A stretch of DNA of 64,000 bases from an uncultured Prevotella sp. (lineage in GTDB: Bacteria > Bacteroidota > Bacteroidia > Bacteroidales > Bacteroidaceae): positions 1-64,000 of the forward strand of contig CAMORS010000003.1 of NCBI GenBank assembly GCA_946624005.1, in the 5' to 3' direction. The position numbers and the translations under genes are program-made. Below are positions 18,136 through 27,400 of this stretch, one piece after another (position 1 is the stretch's first letter; the number at the start of each line of letters is the position of its first letter). A model generated the notes under the pieces. That model was not told where the DNA came from, did no database searches, and worked only from the letters and a program-made list of their open reading frames with translations.

Positions 18136-19386
18136 TTAATTATCAATTATCAATTCTTCCATAATGTTTGCCGGCGCACGTTGGTTGAGCAGCTCATTGC
18201 GCATGAAGTCCATGTAGGGAGCTACATGCTCGAAGAAGCGGCGGTAGCCCGCACAGAGATAGTTCAGCCCAGGCTCACCGTCGGCAGTCCGGCAGAAGCG
18301 GTTCTTCGGACACTCGCCGTGGCAGGCGAAGAGATAGCGACATTGCCGGCATTGGTGGGGTAGGGAGGTCTCCTTCTGCTGTCCGAACAGCTGTTGGCGC
18401 TCGCTGTACATCATCTCTGTCAGCGTTTCTGAATAGATATTGCCCAAGCGGTATTGTGGGAAAACGAAGTGGTCGCACGAGTAGACGTCGCCGTTGTATT
18501 CCATCACGCCCGCATGACCGCAGGTCCTCGCCAGCGTGCAGATGCCTGGCTGCTGTCCCATCCAGTTGGCCAGCGTCGCGTCGAACAGCTGAATGAAGTA
18601 TTCGCCGACATCCTGCCGCACCCACTCGTCGAAGATGGTGCAGATGAAGTTGCCCCACTGCTCGGGTGTCACCGAGAAGTCGGCCAGCCGGCCTTCCGCC
18701 TCGTCTGCCGCTGCCAGATGACGGCCGTCGGCATGTGGGGTGATGCGCTCCACGATGGGCGTAAACTGGATGAAGTGGCAGCCTATCTGCTTGAAGAAGT
18801 GGTAGAAGCCGAGTGGATCGTCGGCATTGAGGTTGTTGACGACAGCCATTGCGTTCCACTCCACCCGATGCTTGTTCAGCAGGTCGATGCCACGCATCAC
18901 CTTCGTGAAGGAGGGAGCACCCTGTCGTGTCCGCCGGTATGCGTCGTGAAACGCCTGTGGCCCGTCTATCGACACGCCCACGAGCCATTGCTGGTCGTGC
19001 AGAAAGCGGCACCACTCGTCGGTGAGCAGCGTGCCGTTCGTCTGGATGCTGTTGTCTATCCTCCGTCCCCGTGCATATCGCTGCTGCAGCTCGACAGCCC
19101 GCTGGTAGAAGGAGAGAGGCCGCAGGAAGGTCTCGCCACCATGCCAGGTGAAGAGCACCTCGGGGCTGGTCTGCGATTCGATATACTCCTTGATGAACCG
19201 CTCCAGCAGCTCGTCGCTCATGACATGCCTCTGCGGCTCCGTACCCTCGTACCCCCGTACCCCCGTACCCCCGTACAAGTGCACTTTCTCAGTATAATAG
19301 CAGTAGGAGCAAGCCAGGTTGCAATGGGCTCCTACTGGCTTGGCCATGACATATAGCGGACGGGCGAAAGGAGATGCGATGGACAT
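18136..19386 (-). CDS. Anaerobic sulfatase-maturating enzyme (radical SAM, SPASM)
   Basis: CNLACSYCYYTEK radical SAM motif, FTWHGGETFLRP, C-terminal Cys clusters (CRQCRYLFACHGECPKNRF); lies between two Ser-type sulfatases. Confidence 0.92.
   Translation of the reverse strand: MSIASPFARPLYVMAKPVGAHCNLACSYCYYTEKVHLYGGTGVRGYEGTEPQRHVMSDELLERFIKEYIESQTSPEVLFTWHGGETFLRPLSFYQRAVELQQRYARGRRIDNSIQTNGTLLTDEWCRFLHDQQWLVGVSIDGPQAFHDAYRRTRQGAPSFTKVMRGIDLLNKHRVEWNAMAVVNNLNADDPLGFYHFFKQIGCHFIQFTPIVERITPHADGRHLAAADEAEGRLADFSVTPEQWGNFICTIFDEWVRQDVGEYFIQLFDATLANWMGQQPGICTLARTCGHAGVMEYNGDVYSCDHFVFPQYRLGNIYSETLTEMMYSERQQLFGQQKETSLPHQCRQCRYLFACHGECPKNRFCRTADGEPGLNYLCAGYRRFFEHVAPYMDFMRNELLNQRAPANIMEELIIDN
19241..19276. 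repeat. 8-bp tandem repeat (gtaccccc x4 plus partial) inside the anSME CDS
   Basis: gtaccctc gtaccccc gtaccccc gtaccccc gtac; encodes YGGTGVRGYEGT. Confidence 0.92.
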
Positions 19387-19389
19387 GTC

Positions 19390-19424
19390 GATGGTTGATG
19401 GTTGAAGTTTGATGGTTGATGTAT
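19390..19424. repeat. 7-bp repeat (gatggtt x4-5), intergenic
   Basis: gatggtt gatggtt gaagttt gatggtt gatgtat upstream of anSME. Confidence 0.8.
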
Positions 19425-19460
19425 TCCTGCGGAAGTTTTGATGTTTGATGTTTTAATTTT

Positions 19461-19488
19461 CAATTATCAATTATCAATTATCAATAAC
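19461..19488. repeat. 7-bp repeat (caattat x3-4) overlapping the sulfatase stop codon
   Basis: caattat caattat caattat caataac; encodes the LLIIDN* tail. Confidence 0.85.
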
Positions 19489-21002
19489 TCTTTCAAGCGG
19501 CTGACGACATCGGGAAACTGTTCCGCCACGTTGTGCTGCTCACCGATATCCTGCTGCAGGTTGTACAACTGGTCGTAGGGCGCATTGCCCAGTTCGATGT
19601 CCGTCAGCTTGTTGTAGGCGGGAGCCTTGCAAGGAGAGATATAGTGCCACGTGCCGTCGTAGACAGAGAGCGTCGTGGGCGAGGCCTCGATGATGTAGTC
19701 GCGCCCGATGTTGTCCGTCCCTATCAGGGTGTTCAGATAGTTACGGCTGTCGGGAGCCGCATCTTCGGCTATGGGCTGTCCCACCAAGTACGCCAGCGAG
19801 GCATAAAGGTCGATATGCGAGAAGAGGGCATCCGTCGTAGCAGCCTTCACCTGCTTCGGCCAATGCACGATGAGGGGGATGGTCGTCCCCGCCTGGAAGC
19901 TGCTGTATTTGCCGCCGCGGAAAGGTCCCCACGGACGATGGTCGCCCAGTTGTTCCACTGACTGGTCGGCATAGCCGTCGTCGACGACGGGGCCGTTGTC
20001 GCTTGTCAGGATGATGAGCGTGTTGTCCAACAGGTTGTCGTGGCGCAGCGCCTCAACAATCTGTCCCACTGTCCAGTCGAACTGCAGGATGGCATCGCCC
20101 CGAAGCCCCATGCCGCTCTTTCCGCGGAAGGCCTCGTTGGGATAGCGAGGCACGTGCACATCGTTCGTCCCCACGTAGAGGAAGAAGGTGGTGTCCTTCC
20201 GCTCGTGGATGAAGCTGACCGCCTTGGCCGTCAGCGTGTCGGCGATATGCTCGTCCTCCCAAAGGGCCCGGCCGCCTCCTTTCATGTAGCCGATGCGCGA
20301 GATGCCATTGACGATGGCCTGGTCGTGGCCGTGGTTGGGCGACGGCTTCAGCTTGGTGAGCATCTCCGGATGATCCTTGCCCAACGGTTCGCCCTCGAAG
20401 GGCTGGTCATAGTCGATGTAGATAGGCGCCGAGGCGTCGTGGTTGGCCACGCGCTGGTTGTCCATCCACACACAGGGCACCCTGTCGGCCGTCGCCGCCA
20501 TCAGGTAGGAGTAGTCGAAACCGAGGTCGCGCGGACCGGGAGTCACCTCGGCGTTCCAATCCTGTGAACCGGTCTTGTCGCCCAGTCCTAAGTGCCACTT
20601 CCCGATGGCCCCCGTCGTGTAGCCCGCCTCTTTGAACATGTCCGCAATGGTTGCCTGTTCCGGACGGATCACCATCCCCGCGTTGCCCGCAGCGATATGT
20701 GTGTCGTTGCGCCGCCAGCTGTAGTGGCCCGTGAAGAGTGAGTAGCGCGAAGGCGTACTCGTTGCCGCCACCGCATGAGCGTCCGTGAAGCGCAGTCCGC
20801 CACGAGCCAGCGCATCGGTGTTCGGTGTTTGTATGCGCGTCATGCCGTAGCAGCTCAAGTCGCCATACCCAAGGTCGTCGGCTACGATAAAAATCACATT
20901 AGGTCTTTGAGGCAAGGCGATGCCGCCTTCCTCTTCTGGTGCGGCCAGCGCCGCTATCGAGGTTGTTCCCAGGCCAAAGGTGCAGAGCAGTCTGATGTCC
21001 AT
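19467..21002 (-). CDS. Ser-type sulfatase (arylsulfatase family)
   Basis: AATSTPSRYSLFTGHYSWR (S-x-P-S-R), RPNVIFIVADDLGYGDLSCYG, signal peptide. Confidence 0.88.
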   Translation of the reverse strand: MDIRLLCTFGLGTTSIAALAAPEEEGGIALPQRPNVIFIVADDLGYGDLSCYGMTRIQTPNTDALARGGLRFTDAHAVAATSTPSRYSLFTGHYSWRRNDTHIAAGNAGMVIRPEQATIADMFKEAGYTTGAIGKWHLGLGDKTGSQDWNAEVTPGPRDLGFDYSYLMAATADRVPCVWMDNQRVANHDASAPIYIDYDQPFEGEPLGKDHPEMLTKLKPSPNHGHDQAIVNGISRIGYMKGGGRALWEDEHIADTLTAKAVSFIHERKDTTFFLYVGTNDVHVPRYPNEAFRGKSGMGLRGDAILQFDWTVGQIVEALRHDNLLDNTLIILTSDNGPVVDDGYADQSVEQLGDHRPWGPFRGGKYSSFQAGTTIPLIVHWPKQVKAATTDALFSHIDLYASLAYLVGQPIAEDAAPDSRNYLNTLIGTDNIGRDYIIEASPTTLSVYDGTWHYISPCKAPAYNKLTDIELGNAPYDQLYNLQQDIGEQHNVAEQFPDVVSRLKELLIIDN

Positions 21003-21042
21003 TTCGTTTCTGTCTAAACGTTTCTAATCAATGATTTGGGAA

Positions 21043-21074
21043 CAAAGATAGTGATTTATTTGCAAACGGACAAA
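21043..21074 (-). promoter_or_regulatory. Bacteroidetes-type promoter for the sulfatase/anSME/GH20 operon
   Basis: On minus: TTTG (21074-21071), 20-nt spacer, TATCTTTG (21050-21043). Confidence 0.65.
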
Positions 21075-21174
21075 CAAATCACCATCGAAACATGTATTTT
21101 TAACAATATCGCGTTGAGACGATACCTGGGAAGCAACCATAGGTAGAGCGACAAATTCATCCGAATGTGTGGCG

Positions 21175-21284
21175 AACGGAGATGGTATCTGATGTTGTCA
21201 GAGATGGTCTCTGAGCCTGTCAGAGATAGTCTCTGATGTGGTCGTTGATAGTCTCTGATGCTGTCGGAGATGGTCTCTGATGCT
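21175..21284. repeat. 22-bp-period palindromic tandem array, copy B (5 units)
   Basis: aacggagatggtatctgatgtt / gtcagagatggtctctgagcct / gtcagagatagtctctgatgtg / gtcgttgatagtctctgatgct / gtcggagatggtctctgatgct. Confidence 0.92.
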
Positions 21285-21403
21285 CTTATACCATTATCCA
21301 GCCATCCAAACCTACACATATATGTGGGTTTGGATGACTGGATGACTGGATGGTAGGGGGCCAACGAACACTGACGCACCGACCATGAATAGATTTCATG
21401 CTT

Positions 21404-24400
21404 TTAATAGGCGCTCTGCTTCTGCACCTTGCGGTCGCGTGCCGTCAGTCCTTCGATGATGTAGACACCCTTCGGCAGGCGGAAGGAGTATTCAGCCTTG
21501 TTGGGCGCATCGCTGTAGACGAGTCGTCCTGCGGTGTCGTAGGCCCGTACGTTGGTGAGCGGAGCCGTCGTGGTGGACAGCACATGGATGGTTCCACGCT
21601 CGTCGTAGATCTGGATGTTGCTCTCGGAGACTCCTACCTGCGGATTGCCACAGACCAGGAAGAAACGATTCTGTGTCTGTCCGGGAACACAAACGGACAT
21701 GCCTTCCTCTATAGGGGTCGATGTCTCCAGATAGGCGTCGTAGAGTAGGAGGGGTGAGGGGTGAGAGGTGAGGGGTGAGAGGTGGTCGACACCTGTGAAG
21801 GTCAGCACACAGTTTTCGTTGCTGTTGCTCTCCACTCCGAGGGGCAGACAGGTAAAGTTGTGAAGACGGTTTATGCTTGTCGCTATCTGTCCTGTGAGGG
21901 TGTAGACCACAGGAATGTCTGATGTGATATCGCTGACAAGGAAAGTTTCCATGTCTTCCTCTGGACGGAAGGTGTTGCTGGCATCAGGGCTAACGATGAC
22001 CCGTGCTTCACTGCTATTGCCAGCACGTTGTGCCTTAATCAGGAAGAAGGGGCGTGCTGGGTTGTCGTCGGGTATCTCTGCTTTGGGCTTTCGCACCATC
22101 ATGTCAGTGGTGAACGTGATGGTCGTCTCGTTCAGTTTGTCGGCATCGGCCGTTCTGACGAAGAACGCATAGCGTGCAGGCACGATTTGTGTGCCTTTGA
22201 AATCCTCGCCATCAATCATTCCGTTGACAACCACGTCTGTCCATTTCCACTCTTTTCCTTCACCATAGAGCTGCTGATATTGCTCCATCAGGTTTGTGTC
22301 TGTCTGAATGTCGTTATCCTTCAGCATGAGGTAGTAGGGAGCCAGATGTGGGTTTTTGTCGAAGAACTTCTGCATGTCGAGCCCACAAATGAAAGGATTG
22401 CAAGCCAGGAAATAGCCGAGACTGCCATTCCCCTCATTCTTGAGGGTGACCATGTAGTCTTGGTTTTCAGGCGTGATGTCGTCGGTACGCAAGCGCCCTC
22501 GGTTGTTCAGCGTCAAAGTGTTCTCGGGGTGTTGGGTGATGAGAGTTGGATCACTTCCGTCGTCAATGTAGATGCGTACGCGCCTATCCATACTGTAGCC
22601 TTTGCTCCAGTCCCAAATGTCGTAATACTGGTCTTCCTTCGGCAGTCGGAAAACGGTTTTCTTCTCTTCGTTGTTGTGGCTTTTAAAATGATTGATAGGC
22701 ATGACGCTGAAGCCGCCGCTGTCGAAAGGCACTGAATGGTCGTTGTAGACTCCACTCCAACTTCCTTTCACGGCTACGTTTGCCTTACTCTTGCCCATGG
22801 GTTTGTAGACAATTCGCTGCAGATATTCATCGGCATTGAGGGTGTTGTCCCAATTGTAGCCCACACCGTCGATGACCCACTGGCCTGTTCCTGAATCGCC
22901 GTAGTTCTCCGTCTGGCTGCCATCGGTCTGGCTCCATTCGGCTCCTCTCTCATAGATGACTGCCTTTGCCTTGTCCCAGGCTCGCTGATAGACTGCTGGT
23001 GCGAAACGGTCGTAGTTGAGAGGGTAGGGGGAGTCCATTCCATTCTGCATGGTGATATTGTTCGTTACGTCGAACTGAACATCTTCAAAGTAGGTGGTCT
23101 CCTGGCGAGCGCTCCAGGTGGGTGCATACCATTCGGCAGAGAGCATATCCTTCAGGGGGGAACCTACGAGATGCCACTGATTTTTGGCAAGTTCGTATTC
23201 TACCCAAGCCTTCTTGTAGTTAAGCAGTTCGGTATGTACCAATTCGGTGTGAGGTTGGAAGACGATGCCGTCGCAGCGATTAGTGGAATATAATTCCGTA
23301 ATCATGTCCCCCACATCGCGCATTTGCTTGGCTTTGGCCGATGTCTCAGGAGCATTTTCATATTCCTGCGTCCACTCAAAAGTCTGGAAGTCGTAGCGAA
23401 TGATAGGCGACGACGTCGGGCGCAGAGCCGGGAATCCCGTTTTCACCCCTAGGCTGTCCACCTCATCGCCGTCGTCGTAGAGCCAGGGGGCTTCCGCTTT
23501 CTCCTTGGTCATCATCAAGACATTTGTGCAGTATAAGGGAGCAAAGCCCTGTCTGCGTTCACGGTCTTCGGCCGACACATAGTTCACGTCGTTGGTCATA
23601 TAGTAGTTGTCGGCTTGTTCGTTGGCAGACAGGCGCAGGCCGTTGCTGCCATAGAGCTCATCGAAGTCGGCGCGGCGCCAGTTCTCATCATTGCTCCAGT
23701 CGTCGTTGTCTGCTCCTCCGGTCCATACTTCATAGTCGGGTACAATTTTCAGCTCGAGCATGCTGAATCCCTCGCACGACTCTGCGGTGCTACCATCCTT
23801 CATGTTTTCGATGAATGGGAAGCGGAGGCTATAGGAATAGCCCTCGCGGACATTGAAATTTTCGTTGAAGAACATTTTGACACATTCTTCCTCATCGACG
23901 TTTGTAATGCCTGGTGTGGCCTTGAGGTAAGTGAGTGTTCCCACCACCGGCGGCAAAAGGTTGTCGTAGTTGTCTATGATGTATTGCTGCATGATGGGAT
24001 CGGTGGAGGCAGTGAGAAGCACCACTTGTCGCTCTGGCTCAGGAGCCATCATGACGTTGAGGGCATCGTCGGGATTAGCCAGGTGCACGCCTCTCAACGG
24101 GACATGCAGTTTCTTTGGAGTCGCATCGTTCTTATTCCTGCGATGTACTTTCTCGAACTGACTCTTCGATATTCTGACGCTCAGCGTCCCCAGTTTGTCA
24201 GGGTAGTGCTTCTCGCTGAAGCCCGTATTCAGAGAGGGTGCCACACCATCTACTTTGATTTTGACGGGTTGCGGGTCGGAGCAGATAAAGATATAGTCTT
24301 CAGTACCACTTTCTATCTGCGTCTCGATGGGGATGGCGCATGCATAGACAAAATGGTCGGTTCCACCATCGAGATTCGGTTCTTCCATGATTTTGATATA

Positions 24401-27400
24401 GTCTTCACTCAGGTTGATGTCGAGTAATTTCGTATTGAGCAACAGGCGCGGCTGGCTGTTGTCGGCCGGATTGGCCAGCGACCGCAGGTAGTCGAGCATT
24501 TCCTGTGTAAACTCCAAGTCGGGATAGAGGTCGGGGGCACCTAATTGAATATCGGTGTAGAGATCTGATGCTGTAGGGTTCATCAGGCGGAAACGCTTCA
24601 TGGCCTCGTAGAGGTGTATGGTGCCATCGGCATTGGTGGCTTTCTTGTATTCTGCCACGGTGCCGGGTGTCTCGCTGTCGGTGCCTATCCACCAGTCGAA
24701 GTTCACGTCGTCCAGCACATAGTCCGCCTCGTCGCCCTCATCGTTGTAGGTGTAGCCCGCTAAGTCGACGGCAAACGTCTGGGTGGTATTCAGGCAGAAC
24801 GTCACTTCGTCGAGCGACTGCTTGCCCATGTGACCTACTATTTCTATTTTTGGCAGGAGTTTGAAATAACTTTGGTTCGAACACTCATCGAGCAGGTTGA
24901 ACATACGGGCGAAGTTTTGCACGTCATCGTCGTTGAGCCGACGGCCGGGTTGGATGGTCAGCAGCGTGTACGATTTATAATCTTCCCAGGTGTCGATGCC
25001 CATCGTGCCGTTGAACACCAGTTTTCGTATACCATTCTCGGTAGTGGCAAAGACGGTCTCTTCCTCGTCTTCCACCATTTTCTTAAAGGTGTAAGGCTCC
25101 ATCAACCCGAAGTTGGTGGTCCATTCGAAGTTGGCATAGGGGATGCGCTGGCCAGTCACCTGTCCATTGTCGTCCACCACATCCACCTTCATCAAGGCTT
25201 GGTCGAATGCCTGTTTGTAGCTGTCGAAATAGATGAGATCGTTGAAGGCTCCGGCATTCACACGATCCATAAACTCGTCGGAATCATCGAAGACGATACC
25301 GTGGTCGTTCATCAAGTTCTCGCGAAACTGATTGTAAAACTCAGTGCGGTCGAGAAACACGCAGCAGAGATAGTCTCTAATGCCAGGGGCGTCGCCCGTG
25401 GCCTCCTGCTTGCCCTGTGAGGAGAGCAAACTTTCGAAATCGGTTTCCAACTTCATCACAGCCACCTGACCGCCACAGAGCGGAGATGTCATCACCATGC
25501 GCACCTTCGGCAGCTTGGCAAACACCCACACATCGTCGAGAAGGTAGTCGCCGCCATCGGTCTGATAGCAGTTGTTTTCGATGTCGAGCTCATATTCATC
25601 GTATAGCTCATTCACCACGAAATCGAAAAAGAACTGATGCCAAAGCACCTCATAGTTGTTCTTGTCGTATCTGAAGAATTGAGTTGTGCCTTGCCTTCGG
25701 GTGTTGTTGTCTATCTGTCCAGGACAGAATGAATACAACACGGTCTTTTCTCCGTCTTTCTTGCCTATCACATGCAGGATAACACCGCCAGGCGCACTGG
25801 CGCTTCCACTATTTACACCACTGGCTGCTGCAATCCAGCCAGAGCACATCAGGCGGGAACCCATACAGAATGTGCCGTTGAACTTGATATTGGCCACCGT
25901 TCCTGGCATGTCTGAAGCATCGATATAGAGGAAGCCGGCATCGTTGTCAGATGAGTATTGCTCGCCGGTATACTTGCTCACTGGTACCATTTTGTGGTGG
26001 GGGTTCTTGCCGTCCCACTGGTAATTCTCATTGACGGCTATACCGTAGCTGCCCCAGCTTCCCGTTACAGGACCGAAAGCGTAGTTTGTCATTGAGGGCT
26101 GCAGCGGCAAGGCAGATGAGTTCCTGAAATCCATTCCGTTGAAATTTCCTTGTGCCCCACCTGTAGCATGGGCATAATAGTAAGCCTTGGGATAGTCGAA
26201 GTCAATATGAGCCACGGGGTCATTGCCGTCGCACAATTCACGAAGGCTTTGCGGGGAGCGTTCGCTACGTGTGGCGTCGTCGCCCACTACGTCTTTGTAA
26301 TACAAGGTCTCGCTGTTGTCGTCGAAGATTATTGTGAAGCGGGCCAGCTGATAGCGCCTTGTGGAGTTGTTTCCCTCGCGCGCATAAACCTTAAAGACTG
26401 CATAGCTGCCCGATGGCACCTTATACCCACTGGGGTATCTAAATCTCAGCAATCGACGGCGTTTAAACTTTGTATCGGTTATGAATGGGGCTCTGTTGCA
26501 TTCGGGAGAATTCTCGAATCCTATTAGACTGATTCCAGAGCCATGGTCTTCCAACTCGTACGTCACGTAGTCGTTATTGACGACATTCTGAAGATTGTCT
26601 TCGCTCTCTATGCCATCTTTATAGAACCAGTAGTTCTCCAGGTTCAGGTTGAGTGGCACGAACTCGTCCCTGTTGCAGATTGTCTCTGAGGGAAAGTGGA
26701 TGCTATGCTCCTCCAACCAATTATCCTGACCTGCAGGTAAGGCTGTCAACTGACGAGCCATCACGTTGGCATCTATCAATGTGTAAACGTGGCGAAATGT
26801 GATGCTGGCCTCTTTCAGGTCGTTGCCCACATAGCTGAAATCCATATATCTCGAGATATCTCCCTGAATCGTCAGGGTGTCGCCTAGATAGCCCTCGGGG
26901 ATGCGTCCCAACACCGTAACGGGATGATTGCCAATGTCGCCGACAAGGCTCGATTTCTTCATCTTGCTGCCCATCACCAGACCATTTCGGTAGGCGTAGC
27001 ATTTGGCCTCTGGCAAGTAGTAGTCTGTAGTCAGTGGAGTCTCCTCGTAGGTGGCATCGTCACGCAGATACCAACGTTGATACCAAATGTGCTTACTGGC
27101 GTCGTTCTTGTTCGAACTCGACAGATATAGCGGAGAATATACGCCACGCTTTACATAGCGCGTCATGTAGTATTCTGAGGTGTTCTGTATCCGCTCACCG
27201 TTGGGAAGTTCTTTCCAACCTTGGTCTTTCTGCATGAACTCTGCAGGAAAACTGACGGGTATTGCATCTGCTCGGTCGGCCAAATAGGACTTGCGATGAA
27301 TCACCTGGTTGTTTTCTGTTGAAGTGTCGAAAGCATTGAGATCAAGCGTTGCTTTCGTGATGAATAGCCTTCCTTTGTTCTGGATATTTCCATCCGTGAA

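Noticed and set aside
15286-18363. 426- and 582-aa plus-strand ORFs opposite GH20 and the sulfatase
   Set aside because: Shadow ORFs with no domain signal; coding strand is clear.
21056-21379. 107-aa minus ORF (SETISDSIRDYQRPHQRLSLTGSETISDN...)
   Set aside because: It is a translation of the 22-bp array; the 22-bp period is not a multiple of three, so it is not a genuine peptide repeat.
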